Positions 1 through 9,860 of a DNA stretch of 24,378 nt are shown piece after piece. The notes beneath the pieces were generated by a model. It searched no databases, was not told the origin of the DNA, and worked only from the letters and a program-made list of their open reading frames with translations. This stretch comes from Zygnema cylindricum. Its lineage: Eukaryota > Streptophyta > Zygnematophyceae > Zygnematales > Zygnemataceae. The position numbers and the translations under genes were made by a program. The stretch's first letter is position 1. Each line of letters starts with the position of its first letter. Where the stretch lies: NCBI GenBank assembly GCA_037447655.1, contig JBBHKE010000723.1, forward strand, positions 1 through 24,378. The letters run 5' to 3'.

Positions 1-218
1 AATTGGTCCTAAATGTTCCAACTCACCAATCACGTTGTCCCAAGCATAATGTGATTGGTCGCCCAGATTTACACATGGACAATTTCATATCCACGAAAAC
101 ATTACGGCTCCAGCACAACATGAAACAAACCGCTTGCCATACCCGCCGCCATTCCAAATACGATCCATACATTCAATTAGCAGCAGGCAGTTACCATGGC
201 TCTTTCATGAAAATCGCC

Positions 219-316
219 TGTCGCCTCCCATGTGCATACTCTCTCTCTCAAAACTGACACAAATTTTGTCGCCTCCCATGTGCATACTCTCTCTCTCTCA
301 AAACTGACGCAAATTT
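219..316. repeat. Two-copy tandem duplication (48/50 bp)
   Basis: The segment 219-266 is repeated at 267-316 with one substitution and one extra CT in a (CT)n run. Both copies begin TGTCGCCTCCCATGTGCATA and end in CAAATTT. The near-identity implies a recent event. No gene is visible around it. Confidence 0.9.
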
Positions 317-824
317 TGAAACTTTCTCGCTTTCTCTGTGCCGTCTAAAAAAGTTGGATAATTCACTAATTTGCCAAATATTAAAATTCAAATTTTGAAC
401 ACCGAAAATTTGAGGAAAGGTTTCCCTCCTTTTTGTCCTACATTTTTTTTATTTTTCCTTAATATATATATCCGGCGTTCAGTCCAACAATAGCACACTT
501 TTACCACATTCTCCGTTTACCTAGGCTTTTGCATCCCTATTAGTTGCTTTATATCCTTTTATAGCTAATACAATTTTTTTATATTTGCAAATATGTCGCA
601 TATTACTTCATATATTTTTTGGGGCGAAAAACACCGCTACAGCCGGATTATTGCCTCCTCTAGCCGAAAAGGACATAGATTGTAGCGAAACCTAAGGACC
701 CAACCCACCGAGAGAAAAATTGGGATCACCCGACGCAGACCCCCTCGTGGAAAGCACTACTAGTGCAGATTTCGATGAACCGTCTAATAATTACGGGAAC
801 GTACCTGTGGTGAACCGAAAAGTT
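317..824. other. AT-rich flank without a supported gene
   Basis: Positions 317-660 are AT-rich with no long open frame. From 696 to 836 (plus strand) there is an open stretch of 46 codons ending in TAA, with a non-simple composition (D, E, S, N, V, P) that looks like the eroded end of a coding region. It is too short and has no start, so I do not call a gene. It lies just outside the clearest part of the left transposon arm. Confidence 0.4.
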
Positions 825-839
825 CAGCAAGTTTAAACG

Positions 840-1970
840 ATGGTCTTAAGAGTAGGCAGCTCACAAGAAACTTATCTAGTTAGTGCCGACTCTAAGTTGA
901 TACAAAGCCAAATGATTGACCCCTTGACAATCAAGACCCCAATACAACTTCACCCTTGTGAAATAAGACTTTCAATGTGCTCAGTTCCACCACAGAATGC
1001 AAAGTTAGAATATACGTTTTGGACACATTCACCCAGTTTGACTTTCCTTTAGAAATGCAGCCACCTTGGCAAGCAAAAACTTTGACCAATTACATCCTTG
1101 TGTAGCTTGGACTCCCCTGAGTCCGCAACAAAAAGAATCCATGAAAATGATCAACTGAGTTGATAGTTATGGCTGGCCAAAGTTAGCCTTTTATACAGGA
1201 GGTCTCTCAGAGAAAAGCGACTACCTACCGAAAAATACTAAGTCCTATTCCCTCTCTAAAACCCCTTCTACTGAAGTACGGACCAATGATAAGACTGTAG
1301 CGTACAAAAAGTACAAGTACCGGAGTATTTTTTGTACTGTAATTGTACTATATGGCCAAAATAGTGACATCCGTAACATTCAAATTTGTTGTCTTGCTCT
1401 CCGGAGATTTCGTAAACCCGTACGATGCTGCACGTGTTATCCGGAGTGGCGCCAATAGGAAAACGCCAAAATACCCTCTCTGGGATATCAATTCGTATCA
1501 CGACCCTTCGATGAAGACCATATTAAATATTAGCCGTTGAAATAAATCTTCGCAACATCTATTTCGTGCGGTACTATAGTACAAAACTACTTCTATGTTA
1601 TATCGTACTATTTATTAGTTAAACGAAATGTCCTAGTTGTAAATGTTTTAATATCTCTCAAACCCTGTATACTTCAGCATTAGTCCTAGACTTAACGGAT
1701 AAAGCTAACGGCTACGGGTAATTTAACGGACGGTAGGTACCAGGATCAAATCCTGGGTCAGTCAAAACCATTTTGGTAAATCTACCAATTTCTACTCCTT
1801 TCTTTGTAAAAGGCCTAGGCAGCCATGGCTCTAACTCCCTATCCAGCCTTCAGTGACTATAACAATTGTGGGGGTATAACAATTGTGGGGGCTTGGAGAA
1901 GGGAGTTAAGAGGCAAACTGCCTCTACTCTTTTTTTATCCTAAAACAGGCCTAGAAAATACACAAATATC
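840..1970 (+). repeat. Left inverted arm of the transposon
   Basis: Anchors shared with the reverse complement of 6535-7540 include, from outside in, GAGTAGGCA near 851, CTGAGTC near 1117, AGTACGG near 1275, TCAAACCCT near 1658, GACGGTAGGTACCA near 1729, TTTTGGTAAATCTACCAAT near 1772 and GCCATGGCTCTA near 1822. They occur in the same order and at similar spacing in both arms. A private 17-bp direct duplication (TATAACAATTGTGGGGG, twice, from about 1859) exists only in this arm. The segment around 1270-1350 is rich in GTAC tetramers. Confidence 0.8.
1690..1760 (+). other. tRNA-like Pol III box region in the left arm
   Basis: A perfect 5-bp stem with a 7-nt loop (CCAGG, ATCAAAT, CCTGG at 1740-1756) resembles a tRNA T-arm, and GGATCAAATCC at 1743-1753 matches a degenerate B box. 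About 50 bp upstream, GGATAAAGCTAACGG is a weak A-box match. The same block is present in the right arm, so it is part of the element. It may derive from a tRNA-type SINE. No complete tRNA cloverleaf can be folded. Confidence 0.4.
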
Positions 1971-2562
1971 AACAGTTTCCAGAAAAAACTTTGTGCTGGT
2001 TGAATGTATAGCCGTCACATATCCGTAACGTCTAAGAAATGTCAACAAAGCGAGGACGTTCAATATGGAAACCGCTTACAAAATGAAACGTGGACCGCAG
2101 TGTTTGGTTTCGTTGCCCCAACGTTGGAATAGTCAAATGCATCGGGGAGGGGACGAAGTTAATCCGCGATCAAAGATACATAATGTAAGTATTCCTTACA
2201 CGTAATAGTAGTATTTTACATTGGTAAAAATAGGGTTTTAGGTTTATTTTTTGTTTGGTGTTCTCTCCACTTTTCGTAGCCGCATCTTGTTCAATTATTT
2301 TTTACACGCGTGTTTCAAGCTTTGCTATGGAGGGCAGCAGTAAGCAAACTAGGCGACCACGTACCAAGATGGCTAATTGGCGTCGCTATCCTCCCCTTAT
2401 TACGGCGACCGCGGAAGAGTTAGCGAGGCAACGAGAGGCGGCAACCTCGTTATCCATTGGATGGGTAGGAGAAAACAGGGAAGGGGAAGAAAAGGGTGCA
2501 TCTTTTGAGGTGAGTAGGGAGGAGGTGGTAGAAGGTGAGGAAGGAAGGGGGAAATATGAGAC

Positions 2563-3400
2563 AGTTGAGGAGGGGGAGGGGAGGCGGGGGGGGGGGAGTA
2601 GAGAGGAGGAGGAGTAGGATAAAAAGGAAAAGTAGGGTTATTGATGAGAGGGAGGAGGAGATAGAAGGTGAGGTGTGGGGGGAAGAAAATAAATTGAGTG
2701 GGGAGGGGGGGGAGGGGGGAGACATTAGGTGAAGAAGTAAGGGGAAAAAAGGTGACGGTTGAGGAGGGGGGGGGAAGTGAGGCGGGGGGAGGAGTAGAGA
2801 AGAGGAGGAATAGGATAAAAAAGAAAAGTAGGGTTTTTGATTAGAGGGAGGAGAAGGTAGAAGGTGAGGTGTGGGGGGAAGAAAACATATTGAGTGGGGA
2901 GGGGCGGCATTAGGTTAAAAAAGTAAGGGGAAAAAAGGCAACGGTTGAGGAAGGGGGGGGGAGTGAGGCGGGGGGAGGAGTAGAGAGGAGGAGTAGGATA
3001 AAAAGGAAAAGTAGGGTTTATGATAAGAGGGAGGAGGAGGTAGGAGTTGAGGTGTGGGGGGAAGAAAATATATTGAGTGGGGAGGGGGGGAGGGGGGCAG
3101 CATTAGGTGAAGAAGCAAGGGGAGAAAAAGCGACGGTTGAGGAGTGGGAGGGAAGTGAGACGGGGGGAGGAGTAGAGAAGAGGAGGAGTAGGTTAAAAAG
3201 GAAAAATAGGGTTTTTGATGAGAGGGAGGATGAGGTAGAAGGTGAGGTGTGGGGGGAAGAAAATATATTGAGTGGGGAGGGGGGGAGGGGGGCGGCATTA
3301 GGTGAAGAAGTAAAGGGGAAAAAGGCAACGGTTGAGGAGGGGGAGGGAAGTGAGGCGAGGGGAGGAGGAGAGGGGAGGAGGAGGAGGATAAAAAGGAAAA
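2563..3400 (+). repeat. Purine-rich coding minisatellite, ~190-bp period, five copies
   Basis: The marker GGTTGAGGA (first copy AGTTGAGGA) recurs at about 2563, 2758, 2943, 3136 and 3329, giving periods of about 195, 185, 193 and 193 bp. Each unit contains in order GGGGGGAGGAGTAGAGA, GGATAAAAA(G/A)GAAAA, GAGAGGGAGGA, GGTGAGGTGTGGGGGGAAGA, AAATA(T/A)ATTGAGTGGGG and TTAGGTGAAGAAG. The plus strand is almost entirely purine. Length changes in G runs make units differ by amounts not divisible by three, which breaks the enclosing reading frame. The last two units (3052 onwards) are in frame with the downstream transposase exon. The minus-strand P/L/S-rich open frames here are only its antisense. 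Confidence 0.92.
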
Positions 3401-4522
3401 ATAGTGCATTTGATGAGAGGGAGGACGGGGGAGGGAGAGAGGCACGGAAAAAGTTAGAGAAGAGGAGGGAAATGAAATTAGGAAAATGGAAAGTTAGTCA
3501 TTGGAGTGACGAGGATTATGTCTCCTCAACTTCGTGTAGCAACGAGAGCATTGTGGATAGGGAAGAACCGCTGGAAGACAAACATACCTTCGAAGTAGAA
3601 CACCCGACGGATATTCGGGTATGGAAAGATGTGGATGAGCCCGCAACCAAGGACGAGCAAAGTTCGGATAGCGAGGGACGACAACGAGAGGATGAATACG
3701 AAGAGGATGACGACGTGTTCAAGGCGCCTTGAACACTGAATAGGGAGAGAGGCATTGTATTGGGTGAGCCGACTCCTCAAGCTCCTTACCGAGTCAAGGA
3801 TCCGGATTGGTTTTTTCCTCCTCCCACGGGAGAGGAGGAAATGAGCAGTTTTGTGCCTCGGGCCGAGCATTTTATTCCGGTTGCGGAATGGACCAAACAT
3901 TGGAGGTATGGTGAACCACGCTCCCAAAATCCGAGGGATAATCCCCATCCGAAAAATCTTGACATCCCTCCGGATATTCGCGCTCATCGGACGTGGCTTT
4001 TCATTGACAATGACGACCAAGGCTCAACGTTTGCCCACATAAAGCAATTCGATCGAGCTGATCCACGGCATACATGGATTGTTCACGACGACCGCGGTTT
4101 TCGGGTGAATGTTCTCGAGTTATTGCGGCTTCACAATCTGTGGGACCCTCGACTATGCACCGTCCTGAAGTATTGTCGAAAAACTCCCAAGGTAATGGCT
4201 CTTCAAGCAGCTCGTACCTCGGTACTACATAAGTTTTGAAATCTTGAAGTGAGGCGACCCCGCTTATGTGAAATCCCAAGGGTTCGGCGTCCGAATACCC
4301 CCCTTCCACCACCGAGAGAAGAGAATTGGCCACGAATAATCGAGGCACTCACTAACCAATTGGCCACCCAATAAGAACAAGTGAAGAGGCTCATAAGGGA
4401 GTTAAGTCAGTATGTTTGTCGTTTCCAAAATTATTCATTTGTTGTTCTCTTCTTCTATTGTCGTTACTAACCCACCCACTCACGTTGTTTTTTCTTTTTA
4501 TTTTGTCGTGTTTGTTTAATAT

Positions 4523-4735
4523 GGCGACAATAGTGCCTCATCCGTAATACAGCGACGAAATTCACTTGTTGCTGAACCATAACTCTACCAGAGTTATATT
4601 TTACAGCTGATCGTCGATACAGCGATGACAACTTCTCGTCGCTGAATTAGCAAAGACAGATTGTCGTCGCCTAATTCAGCGACGACAAGTTGTCATCGTT
4701 GTATCAGCGACGACAACACGCTCGTCGTTGAAGCA
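4523..4735. repeat. Palindromic CGACGACAA/TCGTCGCTG motif array in transposase intron 1
   Basis: At least six variants of CAGCGACGACAA or its complement lie within 213 bp, arranged head-to-head so that several pairs can form hairpins (for example CAGCGACGACAA facing TTGTCATCGTTG near 4677-4702). The array lies wholly inside the inferred intron 4410-4815. A related array occurs at 8105-8365. Similar motifs act as subterminal transposase-binding repeats in some plant DNA transposons; whether they do so here is inference. Confidence 0.8.
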
Positions 4736-6534
4736 ATTTTAAGCCTATAATGTTTGACATTTTTTGTATAGATCTTCAGTCACTAAATTTATTTATTTGC
4801 TTAATCCAATTGCAGAGTACCAGAAGGCAAGGCGGTGGTAGGTAGAACGGGTGGCGGTACTAAAAGGGATAAGGAAATTACTCTGACCTTATCTTATTCG
4901 GGTTTTGGAAAAAGAAGCGTGGCGGTAACGAAAGCGCTACCGGGTAGGGGTAGGAAAGAGTTACCATGGGTGGTGAAAGTTCATATGAGCTTCGTGGACG
5001 GATTTTATCGATTCCAGAAGGCGGGCATGAAAATGTCGACCGTCATTGTGGGTAAAATGGCAAAATGCATCATTGCCGAAATGAAAGAGAATGGTGCGGT
5101 GGAGTTTATTGACGACAATGGGGAAGAGATCGACATTCGAATCACTCTGCGTTGGATTCAACGCTTTTTCGAAAAGCATAACATTGTTGCCGGAGCCCAA
5201 AAGGGCAAACTACAGTTAAGTCCGGAGAAGGAGGAATACATAGAGAGATTTGTGGCATATCACATGGGCGTATTAAAAAAGGGATTTCTCTCAGGTAAGC
5301 TTTGTATTTTCCATACTTTGGTTACTTTTTGTCTTATAAAGCTTTCAGTTTTGTTTCTTTTCCATGCTTGTTGAGGGTAATGAGTGAAAAAAGAACATTC
5401 GTTGTCTTATTAACTCCCACAATCTTTAAATAAGACAATAATATAAACCAAATTTTGATACACCTTTCATTATACTTACTTGTGATTCGTTTTCCTTTGT
5501 TTTTTTTTTTTTTTTGGTGAATAACACGTTGTTTTAACAAGGATTTAGTGGAGAATATGGACGAGACGCATTTAATTATAAGTGTGGATAACAAAAAAAC
5601 TTTAGGCTTTTGCGGCGACGAGGCCGTCAAGTACGCCGACTTTGCGGGCGGAGGAGAGTCAATGACATTGATGGTACGACTCACGAGAGGAGTGGACGTA
5701 CGAATCGTGACTCCAATGATAATATTCACAAATCGTGCTTGAAATTACCCGATTAAAGGGCTTCCCGACAATGTACCGGGTAGGTTTTACTCAATTTTAA
5801 TCTTTGACATTTTGTTCATCTTCGTTATTTTCCTATATTCTTTACGTATTCCTTTCTATATAAATATGTTTTACCGTTTCCTCTTGGTTTTTAATGCTTC
5901 CTCCTCATCCCGTTCCCCCTCACTCATTATCTCTCCCTCTCTAACCCTCTCAAACTCCTCTAACTCCCTCCCTCTCTCTCCCCCTCATGTAACTATCTTT
6001 AATTTTTTCCGATTGTAGGAGTTTGCTACCGAACGGGCCCTAAAGGATAGAATGATAAAACAGTATTCCCGCAATGGATAGAAAAGCCGAGGTCTTACCA
6101 AGGAGACCGCCACGGACGTGAGAAAATAATCTTCCTCAACAATTGTGGCGGGCAAAATAATTTCGAGGAGTTGAGCCGAGTATTACTCGCGAAGAGGACG
6201 ATTCTCCACTTCTTCCCTCCATGCGCAACTCACCTCGTGCAACCCGCAGACTCCTTTGTAATTTCGAAGATTTAGGAGATTTGGTCGCGAAAATGAGAGG
6301 ATTTGAAAATGAACAGGATTGAGAAGCATGCGTGGTCACTTCCGAGTGGAAAGGGTTGGTCCGAAAAGTTAGTCGGGCTCAAGAAGGCTTTCTTCCTTAA
6401 GTTGGCTCGTGATTCAATTAACAAATTTAACGAAATGAAAGAGAAGCATGGGATGGGTTACGCACAAAAAGCTATGATTCTTTGCAGATTGTCGTTGATG
6501 GACGGGAATGTAGAAATTAAAGGCTATTTTAATA

Positions 6535-7540
6535 TATTCTAGGTTGTGTAAAATGCAGAAAAGAAGCACAGGAAGTTTGCCTCTAACTCCTCTCTCCAGC
6601 TCCCACACTTATCGCACTCACTGAAAGTTGGAGAGGGAGATAGAGCCATGGCCGCCTATGCTGTCCAGACGGGGGCAAACTTTAGATTGGTAGATTTACC
6701 AAAATAGAACTTGATGGACCCTGGATTTGAACTTGGTACCTACCGTCCGTCAAAGCTGTCACTAGCCGGTAGCCTTAGCCATTTAGATTAAAATCAAGGT
6801 TAGACGATATAGGGTTTGATATGTAGATAAATCTGTACACGTAGGCTATTTTTCATTTAACGGGATATTTGGACTTAGAAACAGTTTATAAAGTACGACG
6901 TACGAAATATCCGAAACGGATATCGCGCAATTTGTTTCGAAGGCGAAACAAATATCGCGCAAGTATTTATAACGGCTAAGATTGAAATCCGTTTTAATCG
7001 GACGGCCGCGAAGCATGCCGAGATCGTGGAATAGTTTTTCGGCGATTTGCGGTGAACGATACATCGAATGACACGTGGCACAAGCATATTGTAATACGAC
7101 ATCTCCAAGGATTTCGGGATCGAATCAAAAAATGACATGTGTCGACATATTGGCAATGTCGTACAATGGCCGTACAAAAAGTACATCGGCACCTGTAACT
7201 TTCTGTACAATACAATATTATGATTGTTGCCGTACTTTAGTAGATAGAGTTTTAGAGAGAGATAGGTATTAGAAAAATTTCATAGATAGGACCCTCTCTC
7301 CTAGAGAGCTTCTATACAAAAGGTCAACTTTGACCCTTCATAACTTACTGCTTAAGGGAGCAAATTCAGAGATCTTTTTGCTATTGACTCAGAGGAGGTC
7401 TTGTGATTTGCTATACTCATGGCCTTGGCCACAGTGAAGTGGCAGGAGTTTTGTTTGGCTGAGTGCTTATTAGTGCCGAAGACAAAGGCCAGGCTATCCT
7501 AGAGGCTTCTGTAGGTGCCTACTCTGAGGTCTTATGGAGG
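6535..7540 (-). repeat. Right inverted arm of the transposon
   Basis: This is the reverse-complement counterpart of the left arm. Anchors read on the minus strand include TAGGAGAGAGGG near 7300, AAAGTACGG near 7230, GACGGACGGTAGGTACCA near 6740 and GGCGGCCATGGCTCTA near 6640. It also carries clustered GTAC tetramers (7165-7235). The arms differ by many substitutions and indels, so the insertion is old. The transposase stop codon at 6540-6542 lies at the inner end of this arm. Confidence 0.8.
6723..6781 (-). other. tRNA-like A and B boxes in the right arm
   Basis: On the minus strand TGGCTAAGGCT (6771-6781) fits an RNA polymerase III A box, and AGTTCAAATCC (6723-6733) fits a B box. They span 59 bp, the spacing expected for a tRNA-type internal promoter. 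This is better preserved than the left-arm copy. No complete tRNA can be folded, so it is tRNA-derived or SINE-like at most. Confidence 0.45.
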
Positions 7541-7640
7541 TCTCACAGTTGCAGGGAAATGGGAAGAGAGCATGCTCGCCCCAGATTTACAAGTAATCAT
7601 CATGAAATGGTGATGCCATTTCAAAAGCGATTAGGTGCCA

Positions 7641-7769
7641 ATGCCTTCTACAATGGCACGAGATTTTGTCCAAGGCATTCAAGATGTCGACACTCACGAG
7701 GATGAAGTCCTTGATGACGTTGAATGGGAGAACGAAGAGTTTGAGTCCTTTCATAGAGAATTGGTGTAA
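7641..7769 (+). other. Short acidic open frame (42 codons), possible gene tail
   Basis: An ATG-initiated frame just after an in-frame TAG runs to TAA at 7767-7769. The product is strongly acidic (DTHEDEVLDDVEWENEEFES) and not low-complexity, resembling the C-terminal tail of a transposase or other element protein. It lies just outside the right inverted arm. I do not recognise it. A chance frame or a fragment of a second element is equally possible. Confidence 0.25.
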
Positions 7770-8104
7770 CTAATGAAGTGGGGATATACGGTTTGCATAA
7801 ATATGTAACATTAGTATAGATTTGTTATCTTTTTTGTTTTGTAGTTATGGATGGTTAGTTTGATAGTTGTACTTAGCTTTTGTCAAAGTATGTCAAAAAA
7901 ATTGTAGCAGTGATGAATTCAATGTAATCTTATCCTTCTTTGTTTATCATTTTGAAGTTTGTTAATGAGATTGTTGTATGAAACAAAAACTTGAATGACA
8001 ATGCATGTGAATTAGGTTTTCTTTGCCTAAAGAGAATGCATCTTTTTTTTATGGTATTCCTCGTGTTTAGACGAATGCACTACATTACTAGGTCGGTTTT
8101 GACA
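7770..8104. other. AT-rich interval, no gene seen
   Basis: This T-rich stretch follows the acidic frame and could be an old 3' flank. No long frame, RNA gene or repeat is visible. Confidence 0.6.
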
Positions 8105-8365
8105 TTAAGGCAATTCCACCGACGAGACAATCTCGTTTTTTAAATGTTGAAATTCGGCGCCACATACCGGCAACGAGAATGTGTCGTCGTTGAATGATAG
8201 ATCTTGTGGTAAAAAAAATGTTTTGCCATTCAGAGACCAAAATGTGTCGTCGTTGAATGATAAAACTTTAACTCTTCCTTTCAGCGACGAAAATGAGTCT
8301 TCGCTGAATGGTAACATTTTAGGTCCACTTGTCGACAATGACAATGTGTCGTCGCTGAACTGTAG
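8105..8365. repeat. Second TCGTCGTTGAATG motif array
   Basis: GTGTCGTCGTTGAATGAT occurs at about 8189 and again at about 8243, with variants AGTCTTCGCTGAATGGT (about 8296) and GTGTCGTCGCTGAACTGT (about 8347). Opposed CGACGA and GACAATGACAA copies lie between them. Spacing is about 52 bp. It matches the motif of the array at 4523-4735, linking the two regions to one repeat family. An open frame through the array arises from the repeat and is not a gene. Confidence 0.82.
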
Positions 8366-8439
8366 AACATTTAAAAACTTTCATACATGTCTTTTCTTTT
8401 CAATGGCAACGACTTTAAAAAAAAATGTAAAGTTTTGAA

Positions 8440-9340
8440 GCTCAAAAATGGTATTCGTAGTGGGATTTGGAAGGTAATCATAGGCTGATTAAGGGACAAT
8501 CCAGTAAATATGCTTGGCAAAAATACACAATTCTTTTAGTTTTCCTCACAAGTAATAAACAAAACATCGAATTTTACTCTCAAGCGTGGTCCGCCGAAAA
8601 AAAAATAAAATCAAACTTCCTATTTGTTTTTTATTTTCCTTAGTTTTTGTTCGTTGTAAAACAAATCACATGTGTCAATTATTTATTATGCTTCATTACG
8701 AAAACAACCTCACATCATTTATTTTTATAAATAAAATGGATATGTAGATATAAAAAAACAAAAAACATAAATAAATAACATAACCCAAAAACAAAAACTG
8801 AAAATCATAAACAAAAAACATAAATGAGAAATTTCTTTATTTTTCTTTTTCATTCACGAGGAACATAAAAGCTTTTCATTAATTCACCGATCTACATGTA
8901 AACCATGGCTAAAGAACCATAAAGAAATATAACTAACAACGGAATAAACCAAAAACTATGTTGACAAAAAGGCCGAATGTAAGACATATAAAAACATAAA
9001 AAACACTCATCCCTAATTTTCTCTATATTCTTTTTTTTATTTGTCATTGGTTATATTTCCCATCTTGTTTTTCCCCTCCACCCCCTTCCCTTTTTCACAT
9101 CCCTCTTTCCTCTCTTCCCTCTTTTTTTTCATTTCGTAAACAAATGTTTTTTTCTACTTTATTTGTATGGTCCTTCGATACAAAAAGCAGAGGGTATTAT
9201 GAGTAGGTCACAACTGCAAATAAGACATATGAAAAAAACGGTAATCAATATCGCAATTAGAAACAAAAGAATTTACTTGCAAAACAAAACGCACAATAAA
9301 AAAACCCTAAACGAAACAAAACAACTACAATGATTCAAGT
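8440..9340. other. AT-rich intergenic DNA, no gene seen
   Basis: The interval is rich in A and T runs, with short ACAAAAAACATAAATAA-like low-complexity repeats at 8750-8830. Nothing codes convincingly on either strand. Confidence 0.65.
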
Positions 9341-9349
9341 TATAAGGGG

Positions 9350-9860
9350 CTAAGAAAAAGGAGAGAGAAAGAGGTAGAGGTAGGGAGAGAGAAAGGGAAG
9401 TTTGATGGGAATGGAGATCAAAAGTAGAAGAGGCAGCTAGATTGACAAGGGGCGGGATGGGCTTCTTCAGTGGTTAGAATGAGGGGAAAAAGAAAAAAAG
9501 TGGGTTACAAATATAGGGAGAGAGAGGGATTAACGGATGGGGAGATGCAGATTGAGAGGGAGAGAGAGAAGGGGGGAAAAGAGAAAGAGCGGTAGAGGTA
9601 GGGAGAGATAAAGGGGAAGAGGGGGGAAGAGGGGGGAAGAGGGGAAAACCTAAGGGAGGTGGGGAGGCAAAGAATATGGCAAGGACGAGGAAAACGCAAA
9701 CCACGAGAGGGATCGTTTTTCACATTACGTTTAGAGAGAAATGGAGGCGACAGGATCGGTGGAAGAATAGGAGACAGATCGACAAGGAGCAAAAAAGTCT
9801 TGGTGAGAGTTAAGAATAAGATGAGGAGGAAGATTACGATAGAGAAAAAGAGAGAGTAAA
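9350..9860. repeat. GA-rich purine tract
   Basis: The plus strand is dominated by GAGAGAGA, GGGGGAAGAG and AGGTAGGGAGAGA words. AGAGGTAGGGAGAGA occurs near 9373 and again near 9594, and GAGGGGGGAAGAGG is iterated near 9620-9645. Minus-strand frames rich in P, L and S are its antisense and are rejected as genes. Confidence 0.7.

Larger units (their letters stand above)
2327..6542 (+). pseudogene. Transposase pseudogene, CENP-B/pogo-like DDE (DDE_1) type, four exons
   Basis: I infer exons 2327-4409, 4816-5294, 5549-5779 and 6019-6542. All junctions have GT/AG and the reading frame is kept across all three introns. Exon 1 starts at an ATG in a basic stretch (KQTRRPRTK), runs into the purine minisatellite (frame broken there), then a D/E-rich tail and a W/P/D-rich block of unknown role. 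Exon 2 holds the helix-turn-helix-like part (ITLRWIQRFFEKHNIV) followed by SPEKEEYIERFVAYH. Exon 3 has the first catalytic Asp in MDETHLI and the block KYADFAGGGESMTLMVRL. Exon 4 has FFPPCATHLVQPADSF with the third acidic residue. The second catalytic Asp is Asn here (LNNCGG). In-frame stops lie at 3730, 4237, 4370, 5740, 6049, 6271 and 6292. The family resembles transposases I recall as abundant in oomycetes, as well as in plants. The copy cannot make active enzyme. Confidence 0.82.
825..7545. mobile_element. Decayed DNA transposon with ~1-kb inverted arms and an internal DDE transposase
   Basis: Sequence from about 840 to 1970 reappears in inverse orientation at about 6535-7540, interrupted by small indels. 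Between the arms lies a four-exon transposase pseudogene on the plus strand. Its stop codon (6540-6542) falls at the inner edge of the right arm. The outer limits are approximate because similarity fades, and I cannot identify target-site duplications. The transposase belongs to the CENP-B/pogo-like part of the Tc1/mariner superfamily, where terminal repeats are usually short. The long arms are therefore unusual, and they may instead be an inverted pair of another repeat that enclosed the transposase. Confidence 0.72.

Noticed and set aside
840-1052. 70-codon plus frame starting at 840
   Set aside because: It lies inside the left inverted arm, whose counterpart in the right arm is not open in the corresponding frame; no recognisable motif.
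1690-1760. Complete tRNA gene in the left arm
   Set aside because: Only the T-arm folds well; no acceptor, D or anticodon stems of normal geometry.
2915-3445. Minus-strand 176-codon P/L/S-rich frame
   Set aside because: Exact antisense of the purine minisatellite; same repeat units, no domain, and the plus strand carries the transposase frame.
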